NCBI RefSeq assembly: GCF_007341385.1
Contig: NZ_VJYD01000001.1
Span: 372,001 to 436,000, forward strand
Direction: 5' to 3'
DNA length: 64,000 nucleotides
Source of the DNA: Flavobacterium daemonense
GTDB taxonomy: Bacteria; Bacteroidota; Bacteroidia; Flavobacteriales; Flavobacteriaceae
Shown here: one piece after another, positions 33,955 to 42,605 of the stretch
Layout of the letters: each line of letters opens with the position of its first letter
Position numbering within the stretch: position 1 is the first letter of the stretch
Made by a program: the position numbers and the translations under genes
Notes under the pieces: generated by a model
The model's database searches: none
Seen by the model: the letters and a program-made list of their open reading frames with translations, nothing else
Told to the model about the DNA's origin: nothing

Positions 33955-34365
33955 ATGAAAAGAGTTATAGTAGACTACGCCAAACTGACAAACGAAATTT
34001 TAAATCTTTTGGTTGAAAAATTTCCTGATGGTTATGATGATTCGGATGTTATCCGTTTTAGAAACGCTAAAAACGAATTAGTAGAAGCTGTTGAAGTACG
34101 TACCGAAGACACTATTTATTTAGTAAAAATTAGTACTAAACTTGCTGACAGAATTGAAAATTATGACGAAGATGATGATATCGATCTTGATGTTGATACA
34201 ATCGAACCAGTAAAAGGTCTTGATCTTGACGATGATGCTGCTGACGATGATGATGAAGATGACAATCTAGACAAACCTGACGCTGATGGAGGTGATGACG
34301 ATGATGATGACAGAGACCCAGACGATATCGCCGATGACGAAGATGATGAAGACGACGAAGATTAA
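33955..34365 (+). CDS. Small protein with poly-Asp/Glu C-terminal tail
   Basis: A 136-residue soluble protein. The first 70 residues form an ordered alpha/beta domain (MKRVIVDYAKLTNEILNLL, then VEAVEVRTEDTIYLVKIS). The last 60 residues are almost entirely Asp and Glu with a few Ala, Gly and Pro and are surely disordered. No family function is known to me. It begins 9 bases after the DHS-like gene. The strongly anionic tail could bind polyamines, metal ions or basic proteins; that is only inference. Confidence 0.85.
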   Translation: MKRVIVDYAKLTNEILNLLVEKFPDGYDDSDVIRFRNAKNELVEAVEVRTEDTIYLVKISTKLADRIENYDEDDDIDLDVDTIEPVKGLDLDDDAADDDDEDDNLDKPDADGGDDDDDDRDPDDIADDEDDEDDED

Positions 34366-34385
34366 TCATTATTATTTATAAAACG

Positions 34386-34414
34386 AAGGAACTCTTTTGA
34401 GTTCCTTTTTTTTT
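34386..34414 (+). terminator. Intrinsic terminator of the polyamine gene cluster
   Basis: AAGGAACTC / GAGTTCCTT stem with a run of nine T, 20 bases after the stop codon of the acidic-tail gene. Confidence 0.92.
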
Positions 34415-34490
34415 CAAATCAATAATTTTATTTATAAGAAATAACTTATATTTATTTTTTTAAGCAATTTTTAATTTTATAATCTTTTAC

Positions 34491-36608
34491 ATGACTTCAG
34501 AACTTTTGCATGCCAAATTAAAAGAGAACTTTGGGTTTGAAAAATTCAGGCCAAATCAAGAAACCATAATTACAACTGTATTATCAGGCCAAGATACACT
34601 TGCCATTATGCCCACTGGTGGCGGAAAATCAATATGTTTTCAATTGCCAGCACTTGTCTTGCCAGGAATCACAATTGTAATTTCTCCTTTAATTGCCTTG
34701 ATGAAAGATCAAGTTGATAGTTTAAAAACAAATGGCATCGCTGCTTGCTATATCAACAGCAGTCAAACTTCTGAAGAACAACAATATTATATCGATAATT
34801 TAAGATCAAATACTTTTAAGCTTGTCTATATCGCTCCTGAAAGTTTGTCCTATTTAGATAATGCTTTTAATGAATTGACAATCAGTTTAATTGCAATTGA
34901 TGAAGCGCATTGTATTTCTGCCTGGGGACATGATTTTCGACCTGCTTATACAAATTTAGGATATTTAAAAAATCGCTTCCCTTCTACTCCAGTTCTTGCG
35001 CTTACTGCAACAGCCGACAAAGCAACACGAACAGATATTACAAAACAGCTGAATTTAAAAAATCCAAAAACATTTGTTGCTTCTTTCGATAGAAAAAACC
35101 TAAGTCTTGAAGTTCGTCCAGCATTAGATAGAGTGAAGCAAATTATTGATTTTGTCGAAAATAAACCAAATGAATCTGGAATTATTTATTGCCTGAGCCG
35201 CAAAACAACCGAAGAATTAGCAGAAAAATTACAGAAAAAAGGAATCACAGCAAAAGCATATCATGCTGGTTTAGACAATAAACTGCGAGCTAAAACTCAA
35301 GATGAATTTATCAATGATGATTGTCAAGTGGTTTGTGCTACGATTGCTTTTGGAATGGGGATTGATAAATCGAATGTTCGCTGGGTAATTCACTACAATC
35401 TTCCAAAAAACATTGAAGGTTATTATCAAGAAATTGGCCGTGCTGGCCGAGACGGTTTGCCTGCAGAAACGGTTCTATTTGAAAGTTATGCCGATGTTAT
35501 TCAGCTTCAAAAATTTGCTTCGGAAGGATTAAACTCTGATATTCAGCTTGCAAAATTAGACAGAATGAAGCAATATGCAGATGCTTTGAGCTGTCGTAGA
35601 AAAATTTTGCTTTCTTATTTTGGAGAACTGGTCAAAGAAAATTGCGGTAATTGTGATATCTGTAAAAATCCTCCAACATTTTTTGACGGAACGATTCTCG
35701 CGCAAAAAGCGCTTTCTGCAATTACAAGATTACAAGAATCCGAGCCATTAGCTGTAATTGTTGATTTTTTGCGTGGTTCAAAAAACGCATACATCTACGA
35801 AAAGAACTATCAAGAGCTTAAAACCTATGGAATTGGAGCCGACATCTCTTGGTACGACTGGAATCAATATTTAATTCAGCTGATTAATTTAGGTTATTGC
35901 GAAATTGCTTTTCATCAACACAACAAAATTTTATTGACGCCTTTTGCTAAAAAAGTATTATTTGAAGGCGAAAAAGTAAAACTAACAACTGTGATTAAAA
36001 AGGTGATTGATAAAAATGAAATTAAGCAAGAAAAAGCAAAAGCAGTCAAAAACTCTCTTTTTGAAACGCTTAGAAAATTACGTCATGCAATTGCGCAAGA
36101 AGAAGACGTTCCTGCTTACGTAATTTTCAGTGATGCAGCGTTGAGACAAATGGAGATTTTAAGACCAATGAGCGATGACGAATTTCTTGCTGTAGAAGGT
36201 GTTGGTAAAGCAAAACTTGAAAAATACGGTTCTGAATTTATAAACGCTATAATTCAATTTCATAAAAATAAATCAGTTGTTAAGAAAGGAAAAAAAGAGA
36301 GTACATATGACAAAACTTTAGAACTATTTCAAAACGGCCTTTCGATTGAAGAAATTGCTGGACAAAGAAATCTTGGTGAAACTACGATTGTTTCTCATTT
36401 AGCCAAATTATATGTAGATGGAAATGATTTTGATTTAAGCCAATTTGTTTCTGATGAAGAAATTGTTGCAATAGAAAAAGCACAAATCGAATTGGAAAAT
36501 CCTACAGCATTAAGACCTTACTTTGAGCACTTTGAAGAAAAAATGTCTTATGATAAAATTAGATTTGGATTGGCATTTTTGGAAAGAAAGCATCAAACGA
36601 TTCAATAA
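34491..36608 (+). CDS. recQ: ATP-dependent DNA helicase RecQ
   Basis: A 705-residue 3'-5' DNA helicase for recombination repair. Domain order: helicase core with Walker A MPTGGGKS and DEAHCISAWGHDFRP, helicase C with IAFGMGIDKSNVRWV and QEIGRAGRDG, zinc-binding cysteines (ALSCRRK, then CGNCDIC), winged-helix RQC, an HRDC domain (LRPMSDDEFLAVEGVGKAKL) and a C-terminal helix-turn-helix extension (IEEIAGQRNLGETTIVSHL). All motifs are intact. The gene runs into a palindromic element and a convergent DinB-like gene. Confidence 0.95.
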   Translation: MTSELLHAKLKENFGFEKFRPNQETIITTVLSGQDTLAIMPTGGGKSICFQLPALVLPGITIVISPLIALMKDQVDSLKTNGIAACYINSSQTSEEQQYYIDNLRSNTFKLVYIAPESLSYLDNAFNELTISLIAIDEAHCISAWGHDFRPAYTNLGYLKNRFPSTPVLALTATADKATRTDITKQLNLKNPKTFVASFDRKNLSLEVRPALDRVKQIIDFVENKPNESGIIYCLSRKTTEELAEKLQKKGITAKAYHAGLDNKLRAKTQDEFINDDCQVVCATIAFGMGIDKSNVRWVIHYNLPKNIEGYYQEIGRAGRDGLPAETVLFESYADVIQLQKFASEGLNSDIQLAKLDRMKQYADALSCRRKILLSYFGELVKENCGNCDICKNPPTFFDGTILAQKALSAITRLQESEPLAVIVDFLRGSKNAYIYEKNYQELKTYGIGADISWYDWNQYLIQLINLGYCEIAFHQHNKILLTPFAKKVLFEGEKVKLTTVIKKVIDKNEIKQEKAKAVKNSLFETLRKLRHAIAQEEDVPAYVIFSDAALRQMEILRPMSDDEFLAVEGVGKAKLEKYGSEFINAIIQFHKNKSVVKKGKKESTYDKTLELFQNGLSIEEIAGQRNLGETTIVSHLAKLYVDGNDFDLSQFVSDEEIVAIEKAQIELENPTALRPYFEHFEEKMSYDKIRFGLAFLERKHQTIQ

Positions 36609-36620
36609 ACACCCACCTTT

Positions 36621-36722
36621 TTGTCATTTCGACGGAGGAGAAATCTCCACGAGAAGCTCGACAAAGATTGGATTTTCGTTATGGAATTACTTGCGAAGAT
36701 TTCATCTCCGTCGAAATGACAA
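36621..36722. repeat. Palindromic element with GTCATTTCGACGGAG arms
   Basis: TTGTCATTTCGACGGAG (36621-36637) and its perfect reverse complement (36706-36722) enclose GAGAAATCTCCACGAGAAGC and GACAAAGATTGG. The same words occur, rearranged, in the nested element at 2725-2926, and a weaker relative lies at 57935-58026. It is between convergent genes and precedes a CCCGACAGG hairpin. Confidence 0.85.
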
Positions 36723-36760
36723 GATTGAGCTAAAACCTTTTAAAAAAAAATCTCAAAAGT

Positions 36761-36793
36761 AAACCCGACAGGTTTTTAAAACCTGTCGGGTTT
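36761..36793. terminator. AACCCGACAGGTTTT palindrome, copy 2
   Basis: A 33-base hairpin nearly identical to 28358-28390, again between convergent genes (recQ and the DinB-like gene). Confidence 0.85.
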
Positions 36794-36816
36794 GTATAAT
36801 TTTTAAATCTCAAATT

Positions 36817-37332
36817 TTACAAATACCTTTCTTCAAAAACTTTTTGATGATGTTTTTGATGTCCAATAATAGCAAAACCTAATGCTCGAACAGAAATTGG
36901 ATTATTTGAAGCAGTTCCAATTCTTTTAAGCTGTTCTTCAGATAAGCTTTTGTAAAACAATAAAGTTGAATGCCTTAATGCCGAAAATTCAGTCAGTAAA
37001 TCTTGAATACTTCTTTTGTTAGATTCCGTATTGACAGCATAATCATTTTCTTCAAAACTTGGCAAAGGCGTTTTGTCATTTCGTGAAAAACGTAAAGCGC
37101 GATATGCAAAAATACGTTCGCAGTCCATAATATGCTGAATAATATCTTTTATAGTCCATTTTCCTTCTGCGTAACGATAATCAAATTTATCCATCGGAAT
37201 ATCTTGTACAAATCTTATGAAACTGTGAAGTGAAATTTCTAATTCTTCAATCAAATTTACATTTCCAGCTTCGCGAATATAAGTCGCAAATCCACCTGAA
37301 TATTCGCTGTCTAATAATTGATCTGAATTCAT
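36817..37332 (-). CDS. DinB-like four-helix protein
   Basis: A 171-residue member of the DinB/YfiT-like metalloenzyme superfamily. Candidate metal ligands are the His in IKDIIQHIMDCERI (about residues 82-95) and the pair in FAIIGHQKHHQKVF near the C-terminus. The pattern of a long N-terminal helix with the PMDKFDYRYAEGKWTIKD lead-in is typical. It lies 11 bases downstream of ppc on the same strand, so they are probably co-transcribed although no functional link is apparent. Confidence 0.88.
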   Translation of the reverse strand: MNSDQLLDSEYSGGFATYIREAGNVNLIEELEISLHSFIRFVQDIPMDKFDYRYAEGKWTIKDIIQHIMDCERIFAYRALRFSRNDKTPLPSFEENDYAVNTESNKRSIQDLLTEFSALRHSTLLFYKSLSEEQLKRIGTASNNPISVRALGFAIIGHQKHHQKVFEERYL

Positions 37333-37343
37333 TTTCTTATTTT

Positions 37344-39929
37344 TTAAGCCGAGTTTCTACTCGCATTTGTATTTCCAAAAAGTGATCTCGTAACGATTTT
37401 TTCATAAACTTTGATCAAATCTTCATTTCCTTCTTTTTCTTTATTCAACTCATTGATTCTCAAAAGCGCATATTGCTGAATTGTCAATAATGGCAATACA
37501 ATACGCTCTCTAATTTGAATTGAAGCAATACCATCAGGATAATTTTCCATCAATGTTTTATGACCAGCGATTTTAAGCAAAAGTCGTTTAGTTTCTGAAA
37601 ACTCATCGTATATAATTTGCCAAAATTCACCAAATTCAGGATCATTTCTCATGTAGGCCGTCAATGGCAAAAATGATTTTGCTAAAGACATCATACTGTT
37701 TTCAAGCAAAGTTTTGAAAAACAATGAATTATGATACAAATCACTTACTTTATCCCATTGCCCAGATTCTTCAAAATGTTTCAAAGCCGAACCAACTCCA
37801 AAAAATCCTGGAACATTTTGTTTTAATTGACTCCAAGAACCAACAAACGGAATTGCTCTTAAATCAGCAAAATCTAAGGATTCTGATTTGCTTCTTTTTG
37901 AAGGACGGCTTCCAATATTTGTTTTTGAGTAATATTTCAACGTACTCATTTTCTCCAAATAAGGAATAAATTTTGGGTGATTTTTAAAACTCAAATATTT
38001 ATCATAACCTAAAGTCGCCAAATGAGTCAAAATCTCAGTTTCTTCTGGACTCAATTCATTTTCTTCTTTCTTAAATACCTGATTTGTAACTCCTGCACTT
38101 AATAAGTTTTCAATATTATAGCGGCAAGAATCTAAAGTTCCAAAATTCGAACTAATCGTTTGTCCTTGAACCGTTATCTGAATTTCATTATTTTCAATTT
38201 TTGGTCCTAGAGAAGCATAGAATTTATGCGTTTTTCCACCACCACGAGCAGGAGGTCCACCGCGTCCATCAAAGAAAATAGCCTTAATGCCATATTTTCT
38301 AGAGATTTCAGTCAATGAAATTTTAGCCTGATAAATACTCCAGTTTGCCATTAAATACCCACCATCTTTAGTTCCGTCAGAGAAACCAAGCATAATAGTT
38401 TGTTTGTTTCCTCTAGCCTGCAAATGTTTAGAATATTCCGGATTTGTATATAGCTGCTCCATTATTGAATGCGCATTCTGCAAATCATCAACCGATTCGA
38501 AAAGCGGAATAATATCAACTGTAGGATTTTCCCAGTTATTCAAACGAATCATAGCAAAAGTTTCCATTACATTCAAAGCACTTTCATTATTGCTAATAAT
38601 ATAACGGTTCGCCCCTTCTTCACCATTATTCTGCTGAATGGTTTTGATTGCCTGAACAGATTCTAAAGTCGATCTTGTAATTTCATCTTCAAAATTACTA
38701 GGATTCAAATCTCCTTTTACTTTTGATAAAACATCGATTTTTTCATCTTCTGTTAGATCATAATAATTTTTCGGAAAAACATCTGAACCAGAATTCAAAT
38801 AATAATTCACTACATCTTTAAATACAGCATTGTGAATTTTACTATTTTGACGAATATCTAAAGTCGCAAAATGAAATCCGAATAAGTTTATTTTTACCAA
38901 AAATGCTTCTAATTCATCAAGGTATAATGACTGATGTTTTTCAATAATTATTGTTCTTATTTTATTTAATTGTGCCAATAATTCTTCCAAAGTAATGAAA
39001 ATTTCACCTTTAGAATAAAACACAGAACGATAAAGTTTATGTTCAAGTTCAGCAACTAAAGTATCTACACCTGAGAAAGTTAACTTACGTTTTAAATTTC
39101 TCATTTCTACGTAATAGCACTTCAAAATCGAAGTACGCAAACGATCTGCAACTTTAAGAGTAATTTCTGTCGTAACGAATGGATTTCCATCGCGGTCACC
39201 ACCCGGCCAGAAACCAAGTTTGATTAATTGATTCTGAATTGGGTTTCCATCATGAAGATTTTTTTGAAGATAATGCACAATTTCGCCAGCGGTCGCATAG
39301 AACACATTTTCTAGATACCAAATTAAACTAACAGCTTCGTCGTAAGGATTTGGTTTTTCATGCTGAATAAAAGGTGTTTTTCCTAATTGCGCCAGTAATT
39401 GTTTGATCTGCAATAAATCATTCTGACGTATTGCTTCGGTCAAATCATTGATAATTCCTAAAACTGGGCCAGGATAAAATTGTGTTGGATGCGCGGTTAG
39501 AACCGTGCGAACATTGAAGTTTTCTAAAAACTCGACTAATTCATCGTCTTTTTCTTTTGTATCGGCTTTTTCTTTAATATCTCGTAAAGATCCTCGTCCT
39601 TCCATATTGTTTACTTCTGGAAAAGCAGCATCTTCAATAGCATCAAATAATACAATTTGGCGCTCGATATATTGGATAAATCGAAACATCAAATCGATTT
39701 TTTCCGTCTCTGAAGCATTGTTCAGAAATTTATTTGAAAAGAAATCAAAAATTTCTTTTGGAGTTTCTTGTTTTTTAAATCCCGTTTCGCAAGTCTCTGT
39801 AAATAAAGGCAATAAAACACCCGTATTATCTATAGAGTCAAATGGTAAAGTAATAAAGACACTATTGTAAATGTGATATTTAGAGAGAACGTCTTGATTA
39901 AAACGTTCAATTTTGGGTAACGTATACAT
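37344..39929 (-). CDS. ppc: Phosphoenolpyruvate carboxylase
   Basis: An 861-residue enzyme that carboxylates phosphoenolpyruvate to oxaloacetate to refill the TCA cycle. Conserved motifs present: VLTAHPTQFYPG (catalytic His), GFWPGGDRDGNPFVT, MLGFSDGTKDGGYLMANW and FFDGRGGPPARGGG. The usual C-terminal RNTG is replaced by NTNASRNSA, which I recall as normal for Flavobacteriaceae members. Slightly shorter than the E. coli enzyme (883). A terminator-like hairpin of the neighbouring Lrp gene lies 33 bases upstream of its start. Confidence 0.93.
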   Translation of the reverse strand: MYTLPKIERFNQDVLSKYHIYNSVFITLPFDSIDNTGVLLPLFTETCETGFKKQETPKEIFDFFSNKFLNNASETEKIDLMFRFIQYIERQIVLFDAIEDAAFPEVNNMEGRGSLRDIKEKADTKEKDDELVEFLENFNVRTVLTAHPTQFYPGPVLGIINDLTEAIRQNDLLQIKQLLAQLGKTPFIQHEKPNPYDEAVSLIWYLENVFYATAGEIVHYLQKNLHDGNPIQNQLIKLGFWPGGDRDGNPFVTTEITLKVADRLRTSILKCYYVEMRNLKRKLTFSGVDTLVAELEHKLYRSVFYSKGEIFITLEELLAQLNKIRTIIIEKHQSLYLDELEAFLVKINLFGFHFATLDIRQNSKIHNAVFKDVVNYYLNSGSDVFPKNYYDLTEDEKIDVLSKVKGDLNPSNFEDEITRSTLESVQAIKTIQQNNGEEGANRYIISNNESALNVMETFAMIRLNNWENPTVDIIPLFESVDDLQNAHSIMEQLYTNPEYSKHLQARGNKQTIMLGFSDGTKDGGYLMANWSIYQAKISLTEISRKYGIKAIFFDGRGGPPARGGGKTHKFYASLGPKIENNEIQITVQGQTISSNFGTLDSCRYNIENLLSAGVTNQVFKKEENELSPEETEILTHLATLGYDKYLSFKNHPKFIPYLEKMSTLKYYSKTNIGSRPSKRSKSESLDFADLRAIPFVGSWSQLKQNVPGFFGVGSALKHFEESGQWDKVSDLYHNSLFFKTLLENSMMSLAKSFLPLTAYMRNDPEFGEFWQIIYDEFSETKRLLLKIAGHKTLMENYPDGIASIQIRERIVLPLLTIQQYALLRINELNKEKEGNEDLIKVYEKIVTRSLFGNTNASRNSA

Positions 39930-39962
39930 AATTGTGTTGTAGTTGGTTGGTTAATTAGTCAT

Positions 39963-39994
39963 AAAAAAACCCCAAGCATAAACTTGAGGTATAT
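39963..39994 (-). terminator. Intrinsic terminator of the Lrp-type gene
   Basis: On the minus strand, CCTCAAG / CTTGGGG (with a G-U pair) followed by seven T, 26 bases after the stop codon. Confidence 0.85.
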
Positions 39995-40020
39995 TTTTAT
40001 ATAGCATTCAAGAGAAATTC

Positions 40021-40500
40021 TTACATATTTTTGAAAATAGTATGCATCAAACGCTTCTTATCGTTAATACTTTCCTCTAATGAAATCATAGTTTCAGTTC
40101 TGTAAACTCCTTCGATATCATCAATCATAAAAATAACTTCTTTTGCATGCTTAGTGTCTTTTGCTCTAATTTTGCAAAAAATGTTGAATTTACCTGTCGT
40201 TACAGAAGCTACTGTTACGAATGGAATTTGATTGATTCTCTCTAATACAAATTTAGTTTGAGACGTATTATTAAGGAATACACCCACATAAGCAATAAAT
40301 GAATACCCTAATTTATCGTAATCTAAGGCTAATGAAGATCCCATTATTATGCCGGCATCCTCCATTTTTTTTACTCTAACATGTACTGTTCCAGCAGATA
40401 TCAATAATTTTTTTGCAATGTCAGTAAACGGAACTCTCGTATTGTCTATTAACATATCTAAAATCTGGTGATCTACTTCATCTAAACGAAATTTACTCAT
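40021..40500 (-). CDS. Lrp/AsnC-family transcriptional regulator
   Basis: A 159-residue protein with an N-terminal winged helix-turn-helix (DHQILDMLIDNTRVPFTDIA, then SAGTVHVRVKKMEDAG) and a C-terminal RAM ligand-binding domain (IPFVTVASVTTGKFNIFCKI and IEGVYRTETMISL). These proteins sense amino acids and regulate transport and metabolism genes. Its targets here are unknown; neighbours are ppc downstream and the M14 peptidase gene upstream, both on the same strand but each with its own spacing (91 and 77 bases). Confidence 0.93.
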   Translation of the reverse strand: MSKFRLDEVDHQILDMLIDNTRVPFTDIAKKLLISAGTVHVRVKKMEDAGIIMGSSLALDYDKLGYSFIAYVGVFLNNTSQTKFVLERINQIPFVTVASVTTGKFNIFCKIRAKDTKHAKEVIFMIDDIEGVYRTETMISLEESINDKKRLMHTIFKNM

Positions 40501-40577
40501 AATTCTTTAATTAATATTACTAATTGCTATTACAAAGTATAAAAATATATATAAAAAACAACAAATTCACATAAAAA

Positions 40578-41732
40578 TTAACTTTTTATCAACCCGTTAA
40601 CAAATTTAGTATTTTTATTTAAATAAAAATCTGCTTTTTGATTCGATTTCGGAAAATTATCATAATCATCTGAATAAATTGCACCTTTTGCATCATATTC
40701 ATAATGTCCAAAATAATTTTCTAATTCTCCTGCTTCAACTATGTAAGCATTAAAATGAATCTTATTTTCAATCAATTCTTCTTTGTATTGTGCGACAAAA
40801 TTCGTAATAATTTCGATACCATCATAATTTATTTTGATATTTTTATACATAAAATCATAAAAAACCACTTTATTTTGTGAAATATTCAAATAATCATTAA
40901 TTCTATTATAAACTAAATCGTTTTCGGAGATCAGTTTAAACGCCGTAATTAGTGAGAAAAATATGAATTTTCTAGTGATTTCCCTGTTGTAATCGCCTGC
41001 ATAGTGTCCTGCTTCAAATAAAATTGTAGGAACACCTAAAAACTGAAAAGTATCTCCAATACAATTTATATTAAACGAATCATCAAAACGCCCAATTTGG
41101 CCTGGAATATATTTTTGTAATTCATCATTAATTCCGACAATTAAATTGATAGCCGTTAATCTGTTTTCATTGATTTCGCGTTCTTCGTTATATGATGGTG
41201 CTAAAAATGAGACAGTTGCGGGTTTTCCCGTTTCCCCTGCGCCAAATATTGTTCGCTGATCATGAAGATTGAAACAAAAATGAGGTTTAAAACGTTCAAA
41301 AACTTCTCTTAAAACATTGCTTTCTGGCTGTGTTAAGTTTTGTGAGTCACGATTTAGGTCTATCTTATTAGCATTTTCGCGAGTATATAACTTCGCGCCA
41401 TCAGGATTTAGTATAGGAATGCTGTAAAAAGTGAAAGTATCCAGCATTTTTTGCGCAAAATCTGATCCGCTGTTTAATACATTAATAAAATCAAACAAAG
41501 CTTTTGTGGTTGTGCTTTCGTTTCCGTGCATTTGCGACCACAGATATACGCGTGTACTTCCGGTACCAATTTGGTAACTATATATAGGTTGTCCTAAAAC
41601 CGATTTCCCTATAACTTGCACCTGATTATTGGTGTTTAATTTATGTAATAATGGCTCGATATGCTCTAAAGTCAAATAACGGCCAGATATAGATTGTTCC
41701 TTGTTCTGGTTAAATAATTCTTCTAAATTCAT
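40578..41732 (-). CDS. M14-family zinc carboxypeptidase-like protein
   Basis: A 384-residue protein with the M14 zinc site: WSQMHGNESTTTKALFDF (HxxE at about residues 69-72), NPDGAKLYTRENANKIDLNRD and FNLHDQRTIFG (third ligand). The catalytic Glu candidate is in LFEAGHYAGDY. No signal peptide is present, so it works in the cytoplasm, unlike digestive carboxypeptidases; murein-peptide or deacylase-type functions are known for cytoplasmic relatives. Its promoter (41751-41777, minus) is embedded in palindromes shared with the divergent XRE regulator, so it is the prime candidate for regulation by that protein. Confidence 0.88.
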   Translation of the reverse strand: MNLEELFNQNKEQSISGRYLTLEHIEPLLHKLNTNNQVQVIGKSVLGQPIYSYQIGTGSTRVYLWSQMHGNESTTTKALFDFINVLNSGSDFAQKMLDTFTFYSIPILNPDGAKLYTRENANKIDLNRDSQNLTQPESNVLREVFERFKPHFCFNLHDQRTIFGAGETGKPATVSFLAPSYNEEREINENRLTAINLIVGINDELQKYIPGQIGRFDDSFNINCIGDTFQFLGVPTILFEAGHYAGDYNREITRKFIFFSLITAFKLISENDLVYNRINDYLNISQNKVVFYDFMYKNIKINYDGIEIITNFVAQYKEELIENKIHFNAYIVEAGELENYFGHYEYDAKGAIYSDDYDNFPKSNQKADFYLNKNTKFVNGLIKS

Positions 41733-41744
41733 TGTCTTTTGATT

Positions 41745-41762
41745 TGTTTACAAAAGTAAACA
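41745..41762. promoter_or_regulatory. Operator-like palindrome 1 (TGTTTAC-N4-GTAAACA)
   Basis: A perfect 7-4-7 dyad 12 bases upstream of the M14 start, overlapping its -7 box. Confidence 0.75.
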
Positions 41763-41777
41763 TCTTTATTTTTACAA
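41751..41777 (-). promoter_or_regulatory. Probable promoter of the M14 peptidase gene
   Basis: Minus strand: TTG (41777-41775), a 16-base spacer (short) and TACTTTTG (41758-41751). The -7 box lies in operator 1 and the -33 box in operator 2. Confidence 0.55.
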
Positions 41778-41784
41778 TTGTAAA
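41771..41784. promoter_or_regulatory. Operator-like palindrome 2 (TTTACAATTGTAAA)
   Basis: A perfect 14-base palindrome over the -33 region of the M14 promoter. A half-site with the same core, AATTGTAAACA, follows at 41809-41819. Confidence 0.75.
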
Positions 41785-41967
41785 CTATTTAAATTGTGGA
41801 TAATTTAGAATTGTAAACATGATTTATATCTATTTAATGCGTTTATAAAATAAGCTGATTAACAAATGTCACTTATTTTATAATAAACAATCAAATAACT
41901 TTATTTCAATTAGTTATACATACTTAGTTAAAGTAATAATTTCTATTTAATGTTGTTCTTTTGATAA

Positions 41968-41989
41968 TTAACAACTGTAAAATTGTTAA
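41968..41989. promoter_or_regulatory. Operator-like palindrome 4 (TTAACAA-N8-TTGTTAA)
   Basis: An imperfect relative of the TTTACAnTTGTAAA sites, covering the -33 box of the regulator promoter. Confidence 0.6.
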
Positions 41990-42013
41990 TTTAAATCCTT
42001 TTTGTTACATTTG
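41983..42013 (+). promoter_or_regulatory. Promoter of the XRE regulator gene
   Basis: TTG (41983-41985), a 20-base spacer and TACATTTG (42006-42013) match the Bacteroidota consensus. Both boxes sit within operator-like palindromes. Confidence 0.75.
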
Positions 42014-42019
42014 TAAACA
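42003..42019. promoter_or_regulatory. Operator-like palindrome 5 (TGTTACATTTGTAAACA)
   Basis: A near-palindrome of the same family covering the -7 box of the regulator promoter. Confidence 0.65.
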
Positions 42020-42038
42020 TGTTATTTTCTTTAAATAA

Positions 42039-42054
42039 TTTACAATGGTAAACA
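42039..42054. promoter_or_regulatory. Operator-like palindrome 6 over the regulator start codon
   Basis: TTTACAATGGTAAACA contains the ATG of the XRE regulator, so the start codon and first codons are part of a site of the same family. Confidence 0.6.
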
Positions 42055-42521
42055 TCGATGATTTTGTAAAAAGACTTGAAATTATACTTGAATATTACGG
42101 TATAAATGCTTCATCATTTGCTGACAAAATTGGTGTGCAACGTTCCAGTATGTCCCATCTCCTATCTGGAAGGAACAAACCAAGTTTAGATTTTGTTATG
42201 AAAATTCTAGAAGTTTTTCCTGATGTAGATATCTATTGGCTGCTTAACGGAAAAGGAAGTTTTCCTAAAAATAGTGATGAGATTGTACCTCCAAAATCAT
42301 CTTCAATTTCAGAAATCGATCAAAACCCTGCTCCCACTTTATTCAATGAAAATTTTGCTGGAGCCGATTTATTTTCTGAAATAAATTACGCTAAAGAAAA
42401 TACCTCCGAAAATATAAATCATGCTTCCGAAAAAAATCTTCCATTTTCACTTGAAAAAAAAGAAATCGAGAAAATTATATTTTTTTACAAAAATGGGACA
42501 TTTAAAGTATATGTCCCATAA
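42045..42521 (+). CDS. XRE-type helix-turn-helix regulator
   Basis: A 158-residue protein with an N-terminal XRE/Cro-C1 helix-turn-helix (residues 5-65; ASSFADKIGVQRSSMSHLLS is the core), a long low-complexity linker (about 80-135) and a short conserved C-terminal tail, EKIIFFYKNGTFKVYVP, seen by recall in many Flavobacteriaceae regulators. Six related palindromes cover its own promoter, its start codon and the divergent M14 promoter, strongly suggesting autoregulation and control of the peptidase. No phage genes are nearby. The signal it senses is unknown. Confidence 0.88.
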   Translation: MVNIDDFVKRLEIILEYYGINASSFADKIGVQRSSMSHLLSGRNKPSLDFVMKILEVFPDVDIYWLLNGKGSFPKNSDEIVPPKSSSISEIDQNPAPTLFNENFAGADLFSEINYAKENTSENINHASEKNLPFSLEKKEIEKIIFFYKNGTFKVYVP

Positions 42522-42605
42522 TTCAGAAATTTTGCGTATTTGAAAAATTTTAAAAATATTTTTCGTTTAAGCGATTCTCACGCAATTGAAAAAAACATTG
42601 AAATT

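Noticed and set aside
34136..34369. His/Arg-rich minus-strand frame opposite the acidic tail
   Set aside because: It is the antisense shadow of the GAT/GAC/GAA codons of the acidic tail.
36523..36762. 79-codon plus-strand frame overlapping the end of recQ
   Set aside because: It overlaps recQ and then reads through a palindromic element; no coding signal.
42045..42521. Phage repressor of a resident prophage
   Set aside because: No phage structural, integrase or replication genes occur on either side.
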